Of a stretch of 64,000 nt of DNA, positions 1 to 10,590 are shown one piece after another. The notes under the pieces were generated by a model that did no database searches, was not told the origin of the DNA, and worked only from the letters and a program-made list of their open reading frames with translations. Numbering within the stretch: the stretch's first letter is position 1; the number at the start of each line of letters is the position of its first letter. Both the position numbers and the translations under genes were made by a program. Source of the stretch: DYKG01 sp964596185 (GTDB taxonomy: Bacteria; Muiribacteriota; Ozemobacteria; Ozemobacterales; Ozemobacteraceae); contig CAZQUE010000001.1 in NCBI GenBank assembly GCA_964596185.1, positions 150,782 to 214,781 on the forward strand, read 5' to 3'.

Positions 1-618
1 TCGGGCAACGTTGATCTGTGATCGTGCTTTGTCCTGGTCACCCAGTTCGTTGCGCCAGAAATAACAGAAGGCCAGCATTGCATGTGCTTCGGCATTGCTG
101 ATGCCAATGTCGTGAGTTGATTGGAACACGAAAGCGGTGTTGTTCAGACCTATTTGTTCCAGCACTTGAATCGCCTGTTTGAATCCTGCCAGTTGTCCGC
201 GCTGAATCAGTGCGGAGGCCAGACCGATACGGGCTTCATTGTTGGTTGAGGCGGCCTGAGTAAAGGCTGAATAACCGGACTCAACCCCTGAAGATTTGGT
301 CAGTGCCCAGCCCAGACCATTATATGCGTGAGATTTCTGGTCATCGCTGATATTGCTGATCGTCAAAACTTCATTGAATTTGTTTATTGCACTGCTGTAA
401 GCGCCATAACGGAAGTCTTCCCATGCAGAAGCGATCAATGAGTCTGGATCAGTTTCACCGGTGCCGCCGGTTCCACCTGTTCCACCAGTGCCGCCGGTTC
501 CCGGAGTCGGAATTTCGGGCGGAATGGTGTAACGTCCGCTGCCACCGCCGCTGCCGCAGCCGCTGGCTATGAGTATGACAATGCCGATGGTAAACAGCAC
601 CAGTAGTTTTCTGTTCAT
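1..618 (-). CDS. TPR-like lipoprotein, C-terminus cut by the window edge
   Basis: Reading the minus strand from the ATG at 618 gives an open frame of 206 codons that runs off the left edge. The N-terminus is a lipoprotein signal: a basic start, a hydrophobic run and a lipobox ending Ala-Ser-Gly-Cys at about residue 21, followed by Gly/Ser and a Gly-Gly-Thr linker. The rest is helical and resembles TPR-type repeats (motifs such as AYNGLGWA and AEAHAMLAFCYFWR). It is clearly paralogous to the lipoprotein at 10591-11370, which suggests only some 25-35 residues are missing. It starts 26 bases after the giant gene at 645, with a GGAG ribosome site, so the two are probably cotranscribed. I infer an outer-membrane or periplasmic partner of the giant protein; no enzymatic function is visible. 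Confidence 0.85.
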   Translation of the reverse strand, partial: MNRKLLVLFTIGIVILIASGCGSGGGSGRYTIPPEIPTPGTGGTGGTGGTGGTGETDPDSLIASAWEDFRYGAYSSAINKFNEVLTISNISDDQKSHAYNGLGWALTKSSGVESGYSAFTQAASTNNEARIGLASALIQRGQLAGFKQAIQVLEQIGLNNTAFVFQSTHDIGISNAEAHAMLAFCYFWRNELGDQDKARSQINVAR

Positions 619-644
619 TTTGCTATCTCCAATCATATTCGCTA

Positions 645-3600
645 TCAGCGCAACACGGCGATTTTGTGCGTGTATTTAGCTTTTTTGCTCCAGTTGTCGG
701 GATCTCTGACCGTAATCCTGGCGAAGTAAACGCCATTGGCAACCTGTTTGCCACCCGTTGAGCGCAGATCCCAGAGCACATCCTGAACCTGCAGCAAACC
801 GTTGGTTCCGGTTCTGATACTGAGGTTGTTCGAATCAGCGACCTTGTGGCCGGCGACATCGTAGATTTTAACTTCGATTTCGCCCCAGTCGACATCAGGT
901 CGATTGGTGCTGATGCGCAGATTTACCCGGGTTCTTGCCGGATTCGGGTATTGATTCACTTCGTAAATGACCAGCGGTGGCAGAACCTGGAAGCGCAGTG
1001 CCGGAGTGACAAGCTGATTGCCTGCTTTGTCGGCCAGCCGCAGCGACATTTCATATTCTCCACCGATCAGATCTTCGGTCGGAATGAAGCGTGCCATCTT
1101 GCCGCTTTCGTCAAACATAACCGGATAGGCTCGGTTGTTCATGATTACCTGACCTTTGGCTAAATCGATTCCTGAACCCAGTTCGTCAATATTCCAGACG
1201 AATGATGGTCGCGGTTCGCGAATCGGTTTATCGGCTTCAATCTTGGTAAGCATGTTGGCGCGTGGTGCAAGAACGTCTTTCATTATTGCAAAGGTGCCGG
1301 GTTCGTTGGCGAAGAATTCGATCTCGCCATCTTTCAGACTGTAGGCGACAGGCTTCCAGCCAAGGCTGAGATCGCTGCGATACAGGCCGGTGCCGGCTTC
1401 GAGCTGCTCGGTGCTGAGCTTGAAGTTGGCTTTGATGTTGCCGGCAATTCTTCCGGCCGCAATGTTGATGCTGTATGCAGTGCCAACCGGAATCAATTCT
1501 TCGGCGCTCTGGCCATCGGTTGCCGCGCTGGCTCTTATCGAACTGACCTGAGCTCTGGTAAGCTCGGCCATTACCGAAGGAACGATCATGGCAGCTCTGG
1601 TTTCGCTGGTGGGCACTTTGCTCAACTGCTCAGGCACGATGGCGACCAGGCTGTTTTCTTTGAGGGTTCCCGGTTCGAACAATGCGGTGAAGTTGCGGTC
1701 TGGCGACTGCAGCGAGGCTCGCATCGAGGCATTGACGAAGGCCGTTGAGAAGCTCATGTTCGCGGTTCCGGTATTCGTAGAGATGTCGGTGGCGGTGACC
1801 TTGATCGTTGCCACGCCTGGGTAATTCATGTCGAGATGAGCGCCGCCGATGAAGATGCGATTGGTCGGGCCGGCATTGAGAACCAGCGATACGGCGGTTC
1901 CACCACTCTGGGTGATGACAGCTGTCGGAGCTCCTGACAAATCTTCATTTGAGCTGACGGCGATGCTGAAATCGAATTCATTGGCCGGGTTGCTGAATGC
2001 TGTGATGGTCAATACCGGCGGTGTGATGTCCTGACCCTGGAAGGTAACCCGGGCCAGTGAACTGTCGCTCGGGTTGCCGAAGAGATCTTCCACTCCAGAG
2101 GCGACGATAGTGTAGTTTCTGGTTTCAACGATGTCGTCATAAGCCGTGATCGTTACCGATTTCAGATCCGCACGCAGGCTTACCGACTCGATCGCAATTG
2201 TGTCGGTGCCGCTGGTGAGGTTGTAGTTGCCAACCTGCTGTGCGGTAATGTTCTCGATCTGTTCATCGAAGACGATATTGAATTTTTTCTGAGAATTCAG
2301 ACCGTCATAAGTGATCGCTGTAATGATCGGGCCAAGAGTGTCGGCGGTAAACAGTCCGGTGTTGTTGCCGGAAGTGATCGGATCATCGTCGATACTTCTG
2401 AAACCCGGGTTAACAGTCAGGGTGTAGTTGGTGTTGTGAGTAAGTGGGTAGGTGAGCGGTATTTCGACGGTGTTGTCGTTTACGGTTATCGGGGTTACTG
2501 CACCGATGCCGACCGGAGTGGCCGGAGACAGGCTGTAATTGCTGGGTATTCCAGCATCAGCAGGATTGACCGCGTGGCTGAAAGTGACCCTGATATGGTC
2601 TTTGTCGATCTGCGCAACACTGGTAACCTTGAATACGGAGTTCACAACGGTGATGTCTTTGGTAACATCGGTGGATTCGTTTCCGGCCAGATCGGTTACC
2701 GACAGTTTGTATGTGCCGTCGACGACTGGCTGTCTGTTTGAATCCTTGCCATCCCATTCAACTTTGAACGGAGTCGCGGTTTCTTCAAGCAGCAGCTCGC
2801 GAACCAGCGAGGAGCCGGTGGTAATTCTTACCAGTGCGGTTCCAGAACTGACGCTGGCGTCGTTACTGCCAACTTCTATTCGCAAAGGTGTGACGTTTGG
2901 ATTGAAGCGGTTCACTTCATTGCCGTTGTCGACACGATATGTTCTGATATCGATTATAGATGGGGCTGTGCGGTCCATGACCAGGGTTCCGGTAGCTATG
3001 CTGCCGACACCAAGAGGATCGCCGATATTGCCGGCATAATCGACGATGTTAACCATGTATTCGCCGTCGACAAGTGTGCCTTGCGGAGAGTTGGTGTCTT
3101 TGCCGTCGAAGCTGATGGTATAGCCGCCGCCACTCAGACCGGTCATCGGATAAGTGTCGGTCGAGAGGCCTGGGTTAACCAGTCGCATTTTCAAGGCATC
3201 GCCTGAAGCAGGTCCGAAGGCATCGATCTTGGCAAAAGAACTGACCAGCGGGCTGAAATAGGCTTTGTTGTTGTAGGTTCGCACGTTACTGAACCGCCAT
3301 GAAGTTACAACCGGAGCTTTGCCATCATATACGATGCTGCCGCGTTTGCTGGCTTCATTGCCGGCGTCGTCATAAACCCTGAGAACATAGGTTGTCGGTC
3401 CGGATTCGCCTACCAGGGTGCCACCAATGGTGCCATCCCAGTTGGCAGTGCCGGTAAGACCGCTGACTGTTATTGGCAGTGATTCTCGCAGAGCGTCGCC
3501 CTGGAAAATTTGCAGCCAGAGACTGGTTGCCAACGGCGCAGTCTGGAAGTTGATTGTAACTGTCGCGATTCCAGGGGCAACGTATGGGCTGAAGGGTTGA

Positions 3601-6600
3601 TTATTCACGTCACCTGAAGGTGAAGTTAATTTTGCAGTGGTCGACTGATAGGTTGAAACGACGAATGAGTCGATGTTTGGCCCTTTTGACCTGATCTGCA
3701 GCTGACTTGGCAGGGCGACTTCGTTGTTGCCGCGGTTGCCGGCCTCATCATAGCCACCGGAAACGTAGTAGGTATAAGTGCCTTGCGGGGTATTGGCATC
3801 AAAGTTGGCAGAGTTGGTAAACCTTGCGGTGTAAGAATCCACCCATGACTGGAAAGTGAAGGACATAACGGTGTTAAGGCCATCACCAAGTCGCAGTTGC
3901 GGCTGGAAGCCACTGCCAACTGTCTGATCCATGGGTTCGTCGAAGGTTACTTCGAATTGCGCTGAATTTGCAGGAGTTATACCGATCGTGCCGGTGGGAA
4001 TTGCCGACAGCGGCACTGGCAGTTGATTGTCGAGCATCAGTGTGTAGCTTGCATTCTTGAAACCATTGACCGAATTGTCTTTGTCGCTGAGATTGTAAGA
4101 AAGCGAAGCTGTGTCGGTGTAGGTTGTCGGGCTGAAAACATCGGCATAGCCGCTGACTTCAACAAAACATGGTCTTCTTTGCAGATTTGAAGCGGTAAGG
4201 TCGCTGTTATTGGCAAATCTGGCTACAGTCCTGGTTATACCACCCTGAACATGATCGAGCCAGGCGATGAAGGTCGCGGTATCCTTGGGATTGACCTGAT
4301 CATCCTGAGTGAAGAGTTTCAGGGTTGGAACCTTGGTCCTGTCTATGGGTATGTAGACATCTGCAGAAAGAGTTGCAGTGTTGAACGCTACTTCATAGTA
4401 GAAGTTGCCGACCGGTTGCCCTTTGCAAAGCTGAATCTGCTGAGCTGAAATCGATTTGGCCGGAGTGACTGCCAGGGTTTGGATTGCCGGGGGGGCAATG
4501 ATCATCGGGAAAGTGACATTGATGATTTTCTGGGCAGTGCCACCCTGAACCGGGTAGCGAATGCTGCCATTGCCCCAAAGGTCGACGAACGCGCTTTCTG
4601 AACAGGCAATGAAGAATTCACTGGTTCCCCAGCTGAGCATGGTTCTGAGAGCTTCCGAAGTCAGCGGGATGGTTACCACGTTCGAGGCATAGTCGGTGTT
4701 GTAAGTTTTGTAGGCAGTGTAATCAACCATCGTCTGGTTCAAGGGAATCGAACCATCGGTCAGGTCTGATTTGGCATAGAGATAGATTCTTGACAGGTCA
4801 ACCGGCAGGTCACGGCTGAGTTCAATCGTTTCGGCCAGGTTTTTGTAAGGATCGAGATAAAGCCGGGCGCGTCTGAGGGGTGCTTTCTGGAATTCAATCT
4901 TGAGGAGCGGCTGTGCGCCTGAAAGATCGAGAGAAATTGCGCCATCGTCAATGGAGAATTGGCTGTTGAGAGGAATAAGAGTTGCCGGAGTCGCAACGGT
5001 GTAGTGAATCGGCATTACTCTATTGCCTTCGAAGTCTCTGATCAAAGGATCCGGATCGAATGGATCGGGTGGTTCATACTCGGTTCCATTCACCTGCAGA
5101 TGGAATTGTGCGCCGGTTCGGCCGTAATTAAGCGCGATCCAGTCTTTGGCTTGTTGCGAGAGCAGAATTTTCAATCTTCTGATGTCCATGTCGAATACCG
5201 CGTCGGGCGCAGCAGCAGTAATGAAGCGGTAGCGATTGGCATAGGTGTCAGAAGGATTGCCGCGGTTTTTCCAGATGGAAAGGTTGCGCAAGCTGTCATT
5301 GGTTATCGAGTTGGGATCCATATCCTTGTCGAAGTCGACATAGAGATAATCGGATTCAGAGGGCACATTGGCATTGTAATAGCCGGTAACCAGCTTGGGT
5401 CTGGTCGTATAAACCGTGGGAATATTGACACTGGTGCTGGCAAGAGTTCTGGGCAGGGGCTGCAGCCAGTTGCCCGCTTCATCGAGAGCGATTGGATCAT
5501 AGGTGTTCGGGGTTGCTTCACCGTTTGTCGTGCTGTGAGCCACCGAGATGTAGAGGTTGGTCTGGCCCCAATCGGCGACAATCGCTTTGGTGCCGGTAGA
5601 AAGCATGACCTGAATCCGGTCGCTTGGGTAGGATTCGAAGATCGTGTCGTTGACCGGGTCAAGTGCTCTTGCTGCTCCGGGAATCTGAATGTCGTCATGA
5701 TCCATTTTGCTGCCAATGCGAACCTTGTCGAGGTTCGTCTGAAAGAGTATTGGATCAATGGTTTCGGTAAAGTTCATCGTGAGAATGCGACCGTCATAAC
5801 TGGCCGATTCAAGGCGCGGGCGAGTTGTATCGACGGCGAGTTCGTGATCGACGTATGTGTAGTTACCGGCGCCGTCGCGAACGTAGATTCTGAAGGTTCT
5901 GGTCGCCAAATCGAAGGTATTGGTTGCCAGTTCCATCGGCAGTGAATAGACTGTCAGCGGATTCTGAATCTGAGTCAGCTTATAGGTCGAGGTTGCTTCG
6001 ATTTGTGAGAAGTCGACGAAGGCCATGCCGTTGCCGGTGACGTCGCCGGTATTGGTAACCGTTACCGAAGCCACGATTCCGTCGGGTGCGACTCGGTCAC
6101 CTTCGCTTGGTCGGTAACCATCGCCAACGTTGGCGGCCCAGTTCTGCAGGTTGCGATTTTCGACGCGCAGATTAGAATCGGTGATGACCGGAGGATCGTT
6201 GTCGATGGTGAAAGTAGCCAGCTTGAGTGCGCTGCTGACAATGTTCTGGGCATCGTCAGAAGCATAAACTCTGAATCTGGGGGTTTCACCATTCATTGCC
6301 GGCCAGCCGGTAATGGTTGTCGTAGCAACTCTGAACATACCTTCCCAGATTTCAGTGCCGGGCAGGTTGTAGATCGGAGTTCGGAAAGCTTCGGTGACGT
6401 TGTCGGCCCGATAGAGAATGAAGGTCGCTGAACCCGGGTCATCGAATTTCTTGATTTCGGTTCTTACGTAAAGAAGATCGTCGATATTGATGCTGTTTGA
6501 AGCAATGTTGTCTTCATTTTCATCAAGAACCGAAAGAATAATGTTCTGTGGGTCAGGTAGCTTGGTGTCGACACCGAATGGCGAATCTGGGTCGCAGGTA

Positions 6601-9600
6601 ATGGTGGTAGATGCGAGAATGATCGAGCTTGCATCAGGATGCAGAACTCTTACGCCGAAGCTGGCAATCGGAGTGTCAACGTTTCCGGCACTTACTGTGA
6701 AAGTGTCGCGATATACATAGTTTCCGGCTCCGCTGATCGGGAAAGGCTGGTAGGTCAGCGGGGTCCAGTAGGTTTTCATGTCGCCGTCATAGTATGCCGA
6801 GTTGGCATCATCGGCAGAGGCGCTGGTGATACTGCGGATATCAGCCAGAACTGTTGCCGGCGGAGCATTGTCGGCGCTGTAAAGCGAAGTCATTACTACG
6901 GTCAGGGTGACCTGGTCGCCGGGATTGGCAATCTGGTTCTGCTCCCAGCTCGGCACAGCATCCAGGCTCAGATCGGCTCTTGATTGCGGATAAGATGCAA
7001 AAGTCGGGGTTTTCGACAGGAATCTTATTGAATTGGTATAGCCGTATTTCATGTTGCCCGAGGCGTCATAAGCGAGAATGGTCAGCGAGCCAACCGTTCC
7101 GAGACCTTCGGGAACGGTCCATTCGTAAACGTATTCGCCCAAAACCGGCGGCGGGAACAGAGTCGGGCCAGGAGGTGTCAGACCATTCGCCAGATAAAGA
7201 TTGGTGAAATCGATCATCGGGAGAATGTCGTCGTTATTGGTGACTCTCAGTCTTATCTGAATAACGTCATTGAGATTGGCCTCGTTGAGGCGGCCCTGAT
7301 CGACAACGAAAGCGATCGGGTAAATTTCAAGTTTTGGCGGGCTGTTATCGATAAAGACTTTGGTTGTCGTGGTCTGAACGATTTCGTTGCCGTTAACATC
7401 GGTAAGTTTGATGTTGAAGGCGGTTTCTTCGTTATTGGTAGAACCCGGAATGGGCATGTAGTCAGCGGTTGCTATCCAGCCGCCGGCAGTTGAGGTATAA
7501 GGAATCTGTCGGGCAGTGTCGTTGATGCCGAGTTTGGTCAGATCAACGGTGGCGGTGCCCATGTCTCCGGTATTACCAGAAATGTTGATTTCGATTCTGA
7601 CGACGTCGGTAGCTACGCTCGGATAGGTGGTATAAATACCATCGAGGTCGACGATGGTATTGCCATTGTTATCGTAAACCTGGGTAACGGTGCAGGTATT
7701 GATCGTCAGAGGTTTATTGTCGACGAACATTGCTTCGGTAGAGCCCAGAGCACGGTTGCCGGCGTTATCCGTCAACTCAACGGTGAGCGAAATGGTTTCG
7801 CCATCGGTAGAGCCTTCGGTTACTGTGTGGGTGTAACCGTAAATGCCGTCGTTGGCAAGATTGTCGTTGTGTGCGCCATCGTCATAAAGAACCTGCGCTG
7901 AGTTGCCGCCGAGGGAAGTAAGATTTACCATCGGGGTGCCGCCATCGACGCGGGTCAGGTCAGCCTTGGCGGTTATAGTAACTTTATCACCGATGTTTAC
8001 TACACCGGTTTTGCCCTTGAGTTCCTGAACAGTTGCTGAAGCATACATGATCACTGGCGGTCGACAATCGACTTCGAAGGTGCTCGACAGCGAATTCATG
8101 GTATTGCCGGCTTTATCGGAAACGATGGCTCTGAAAACATAGCTGGTGCTTTCCATGGCTGCTTCTGCGCAGTCATGCACCAGATAATATCTGAGCAGCA
8201 CCGGATCGTAATTCATGATATAGCCGCTGGGGCCACCGACATACGAAAGATCGATGGTGCAGGTTCCGGAATCGGGATCGGTTACGGGTACGATTATTTC
8301 GAGACGGTCGCCGATGTTAACGACTCCTGATTTGTTCAGGTCGGTCATATAGTTGATTGCCATCGGTCCGACATCTGGTTTCTTGTTGTCGATGTGGACG
8401 TAAATTGTGTTTGAAACGGCGTTTCCGGCGTTGTCTTCAGCCTGATAGGTGAAGTAATGGTCGTCATTGAGGTCGCCGTCGGTAACATCGACGGTTACCG
8501 TGTAGGTTCCGACGCCATCATAAACCATGTTCACCGGAGTGGTCTGACCGAATTCGGTAAGTGAGACTTTAACCGTTTCCTGGTCATGAACAGAAGCAGC
8601 GGCGCTCGCAAGTTGCACGAAGAAACTTAAGCGGTCATTGATTCGGACGTATGGGTGAGTTGCTGAAATGGCGGGTGACGAAGTGTAACGACTGCCGAGA
8701 ATTTTGGGCATTTCGTTGTCGATGCTGATTGTGTTCGCAACGGTATAAACGGTATTACCGGCATCATCCGCGGCATAAATGGTGAAAGCGACGTTCTGGT
8801 CATAGAATGTGCCGACAGTCGGGTCACCAACCGTATGGTCGAGGCGATAAATCGTGCCGGAATAAGGTGACAGGGTGCTGCTGGCTGTGCCGCCAATTCT
8901 TTCGAAATTGGTCCAGATACTGCCGCCGTCAATATTGGCCAGAGTGGCCTGAATGGCGATCTGATCACCGTATTTTACGGTTTTGCCAGGCCTTGATACG
9001 TTCTGGGTTTGTCCGGCGCTGATCGTCGGCGGATAGTTGTCTACGTAAAGAATTGGCAGAACGACCTGACTGATCTGGTTGCCGGCAGTGTCTTTTGCAG
9101 TAACCGTGAAAGCTCTTGGGGTAGTGTTTTCTGAGGTGAACTGATGAATGTCATACCAGAGTTCAAATGTAGTGGTTGCACTATTATTGAACGGGATGAT
9201 CTGATTTGGAATTCCACCGATGCCGCTTAGGTCAACGGTTATTACGACATCGTTCATCAGGCTGGAAAGGTTGCCGTAGAAGTGCAGCTGGTCGCCGATG
9301 ATAGCGATGTTGTCGTTGGGAACACCGCCTTTTTCAACCATTTCTACGCCAAAGGGCAGGGCGAATTCGGGCGGAATATTGTCAAGAGCAAGAGGGTTAG
9401 AGTTTCTCGGCGAACTTTCGTTGCCGACATCGTCAGTGGCTCTAACTTCAAAGGTGATGAAGTTGCTCTGAACGTCGGGAACATCGGCCAGATAATAGTC
9501 ATACTGGAAAGTAGCTTCCGAGCCAACTGTTCCAGCTGTGCGGATCATGGTGATACCGGCCGGGAAAAGTATTGGATGAGTGACGACGACTTTGTCATAG

Positions 9601-10427
9601 TCGTATTTGTCGATTACAGCCTGAATTCTGATTGTGTCGCCTGAGGTAACCCAGGATTTGCCAGTGGTCATGTTTACGGCAGTTACAGATTGAATTTCAG
9701 GTTCGACTGTGTCGTAGTTAACTGAAAGATCCCACTGACGGGTGTTGCCGGCATCATCTGTGGCCGATACGGTCAGAGGAGTAGCGGTGCCTTCACGGTT
9801 GTTGGGAAAAGTAAGCGAGAGCTGGTAAACCGGAGCTGAGTCCGGGCCGCCGACGCGAGAAAAAATATGGCTTGCGCCCAGACCGATGCTGGTAAGATTG
9901 GCTCTGGGGATGTCGCCATCGAGCGAGCTGTTCATGGTGATATCGATCTGAATGTTGTCACCAATTTTGAAATAGCTGCTGGTACCGGTTCCACCGGTAA
10001 CGCTCGGACCATATTGTGAAAAAGGCCTTCTATTGTCTATCAGTAAGCTACCGCCAACTCTGACACCATCTTCGTCAGAAAATTGGAATGATTGGGCAGT
10101 ATTGTTTTCCACGTTACCGGGCGAAACGGTCAAAAATGCGGAGTAGAAGTTACCGGCGATGTTTGGCAGAGGGAAATAGGGGTTGCCGAACTGGCTGAGG
10201 TTGACGAACGGATACTGGCTTGTATCGGTAGTTGTCGAGCGACAACTGAAAGTGATCGTGTCGCCAATACCGGCAATGCCGTCGCCGTTCAAGTCTGAAG
10301 ACAATACGGCTACCTGGTTGGATACTAGTGCCCAACCTGATGTGATTGTACCCAGAAGCAGGTATAGTATCAATATGCTTCTGAATACCCTGTTGATAAA
10401 TTTTCTGTCTGCCTTTTTGATCGCCAT
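645..10427 (-). CDS. Giant secreted Ig-like-repeat protein (3260 aa) with FlgD/T9SS-like C-terminal domain
   Basis: The protein begins with a basic stretch and a hydrophobic signal segment (about residues 15-35). A Ca-binding-like DLNGDGIAGIGD motif follows, then dozens of beta-sandwich modules of roughly 100-120 residues. Each module recurrently ends in an AxDxAGN motif followed by DNxPP, the usual pattern of bacterial Ig-like domains. Later parts contain SbsA/Big_5-like and SwmB-like modules (for example VTFDEPMD). Near the C-terminus is a ZU5-like block (about 2930-3080). The last 100 residues hold YPNPARTRVNL, IYDVAGHKV and GVYFARI and end KIAVLR, which matches FlgD Ig-like or T9SS-type sorting domains. 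GGAGG precedes the ATG, and a terminator lies upstream, so it needs its own promoter. Likely a surface adhesin or stalk-like protein; substrate unknown. Confidence 0.9.
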   Translation of the reverse strand: MAIKKADRKFINRVFRSILILYLLLGTITSGWALVSNQVAVLSSDLNGDGIAGIGDTITFSCRSTTTDTSQYPFVNLSQFGNPYFPLPNIAGNFYSAFLTVSPGNVENNTAQSFQFSDEDGVRVGGSLLIDNRRPFSQYGPSVTGGTGTSSYFKIGDNIQIDITMNSSLDGDIPRANLTSIGLGASHIFSRVGGPDSAPVYQLSLTFPNNREGTATPLTVSATDDAGNTRQWDLSVNYDTVEPEIQSVTAVNMTTGKSWVTSGDTIRIQAVIDKYDYDKVVVTHPILFPAGITMIRTAGTVGSEATFQYDYYLADVPDVQSNFITFEVRATDDVGNESSPRNSNPLALDNIPPEFALPFGVEMVEKGGVPNDNIAIIGDQLHFYGNLSSLMNDVVITVDLSGIGGIPNQIIPFNNSATTTFELWYDIHQFTSENTTPRAFTVTAKDTAGNQISQVVLPILYVDNYPPTISAGQTQNVSRPGKTVKYGDQIAIQATLANIDGGSIWTNFERIGGTASSTLSPYSGTIYRLDHTVGDPTVGTFYDQNVAFTIYAADDAGNTVYTVANTISIDNEMPKILGSRYTSSPAISATHPYVRINDRLSFFVQLASAAASVHDQETVKVSLTEFGQTTPVNMVYDGVGTYTVTVDVTDGDLNDDHYFTYQAEDNAGNAVSNTIYVHIDNKKPDVGPMAINYMTDLNKSGVVNIGDRLEIIVPVTDPDSGTCTIDLSYVGGPSGYIMNYDPVLLRYYLVHDCAEAAMESTSYVFRAIVSDKAGNTMNSLSSTFEVDCRPPVIMYASATVQELKGKTGVVNIGDKVTITAKADLTRVDGGTPMVNLTSLGGNSAQVLYDDGAHNDNLANDGIYGYTHTVTEGSTDGETISLTVELTDNAGNRALGSTEAMFVDNKPLTINTCTVTQVYDNNGNTIVDLDGIYTTYPSVATDVVRIEINISGNTGDMGTATVDLTKLGINDTARQIPYTSTAGGWIATADYMPIPGSTNNEETAFNIKLTDVNGNEIVQTTTTKVFIDNSPPKLEIYPIAFVVDQGRLNEANLNDVIQIRLRVTNNDDILPMIDFTNLYLANGLTPPGPTLFPPPVLGEYVYEWTVPEGLGTVGSLTILAYDASGNMKYGYTNSIRFLSKTPTFASYPQSRADLSLDAVPSWEQNQIANPGDQVTLTVVMTSLYSADNAPPATVLADIRSITSASADDANSAYYDGDMKTYWTPLTYQPFPISGAGNYVYRDTFTVSAGNVDTPIASFGVRVLHPDASSIILASTTITCDPDSPFGVDTKLPDPQNIILSVLDENEDNIASNSINIDDLLYVRTEIKKFDDPGSATFILYRADNVTEAFRTPIYNLPGTEIWEGMFRVATTTITGWPAMNGETPRFRVYASDDAQNIVSSALKLATFTIDNDPPVITDSNLRVENRNLQNWAANVGDGYRPSEGDRVAPDGIVASVTVTNTGDVTGNGMAFVDFSQIEATSTYKLTQIQNPLTVYSLPMELATNTFDLATRTFRIYVRDGAGNYTYVDHELAVDTTRPRLESASYDGRILTMNFTETIDPILFQTNLDKVRIGSKMDHDDIQIPGAARALDPVNDTIFESYPSDRIQVMLSTGTKAIVADWGQTNLYISVAHSTTNGEATPNTYDPIALDEAGNWLQPLPRTLASTSVNIPTVYTTRPKLVTGYYNANVPSESDYLYVDFDKDMDPNSITNDSLRNLSIWKNRGNPSDTYANRYRFITAAAPDAVFDMDIRRLKILLSQQAKDWIALNYGRTGAQFHLQVNGTEYEPPDPFDPDPLIRDFEGNRVMPIHYTVATPATLIPLNSQFSIDDGAISLDLSGAQPLLKIEFQKAPLRRARLYLDPYKNLAETIELSRDLPVDLSRIYLYAKSDLTDGSIPLNQTMVDYTAYKTYNTDYASNVVTIPLTSEALRTMLSWGTSEFFIACSESAFVDLWGNGSIRYPVQGGTAQKIINVTFPMIIAPPAIQTLAVTPAKSISAQQIQLCKGQPVGNFYYEVAFNTATLSADVYIPIDRTKVPTLKLFTQDDQVNPKDTATFIAWLDHVQGGITRTVARFANNSDLTASNLQRRPCFVEVSGYADVFSPTTYTDTASLSYNLSDKDNSVNGFKNASYTLMLDNQLPVPLSAIPTGTIGITPANSAQFEVTFDEPMDQTVGSGFQPQLRLGDGLNTVMSFTFQSWVDSYTARFTNSANFDANTPQGTYTYYVSGGYDEAGNRGNNEVALPSQLQIRSKGPNIDSFVVSTYQSTTAKLTSPSGDVNNQPFSPYVAPGIATVTINFQTAPLATSLWLQIFQGDALRESLPITVSGLTGTANWDGTIGGTLVGESGPTTYVLRVYDDAGNEASKRGSIVYDGKAPVVTSWRFSNVRTYNNKAYFSPLVSSFAKIDAFGPASGDALKMRLVNPGLSTDTYPMTGLSGGGYTISFDGKDTNSPQGTLVDGEYMVNIVDYAGNIGDPLGVGSIATGTLVMDRTAPSIIDIRTYRVDNGNEVNRFNPNVTPLRIEVGSNDASVSSGTALVRITTGSSLVRELLLEETATPFKVEWDGKDSNRQPVVDGTYKLSVTDLAGNESTDVTKDITVVNSVFKVTSVAQIDKDHIRVTFSHAVNPADAGIPSNYSLSPATPVGIGAVTPITVNDNTVEIPLTYPLTHNTNYTLTVNPGFRSIDDDPITSGNNTGLFTADTLGPIITAITYDGLNSQKKFNIVFDEQIENITAQQVGNYNLTSGTDTIAIESVSLRADLKSVTITAYDDIVETRNYTIVASGVEDLFGNPSDSSLARVTFQGQDITPPVLTITAFSNPANEFDFSIAVSSNEDLSGAPTAVITQSGGTAVSLVLNAGPTNRIFIGGAHLDMNYPGVATIKVTATDISTNTGTANMSFSTAFVNASMRASLQSPDRNFTALFEPGTLKENSLVAIVPEQLSKVPTSETRAAMIVPSVMAELTRAQVSSIRASAATDGQSAEELIPVGTAYSINIAAGRIAGNIKANFKLSTEQLEAGTGLYRSDLSLGWKPVAYSLKDGEIEFFANEPGTFAIMKDVLAPRANMLTKIEADKPIREPRPSFVWNIDELGSGIDLAKGQVIMNNRAYPVMFDESGKMARFIPTEDLIGGEYEMSLRLADKAGNQLVTPALRFQVLPPLVIYEVNQYPNPARTRVNLRISTNRPDVDWGEIEVKIYDVAGHKVADSNNLSIRTGTNGLLQVQDVLWDLRSTGGKQVANGVYFARITVRDPDNWSKKAKYTHKIAVLR

Positions 10428-10522
10428 GTAAATGGTTCCTCCGCGGTAGTGGAACTGATAGTTTTCGACTATTCAGTTAGTTAATCGGCACTTCGTAGAG
10501 AAACCTGTAGAAAAAAAACAAT

Positions 10523-10560
10523 AAAAAAAGGCCGGGGCGCGTTAACGCACCCCGGCTTTT
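10523..10560 (-). terminator. Rho-independent terminator between the two giant-protein cassettes
   Basis: Read on the minus strand there is an 11-bp GC-rich stem (one G-T wobble) with a TTAA loop, then C and seven T. The arms are 10531-10541 and 10546-10556. It follows the lipoprotein gene ending at 10591 and so separates the 11370-25257 cassette from the 645-10427 gene. Confidence 0.9.
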
Positions 10561-10590
10561 CCCTAAACTCCCATTCAATGGGATGTTACG

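Noticed and set aside
4959..5945. 328-codon open frame on the plus strand inside the giant gene
   Set aside because: It is antisense to continuous Ig-like coding sequence, has no ribosome site, and its protein has no domain character. Long shadows are expected opposite this codon usage.
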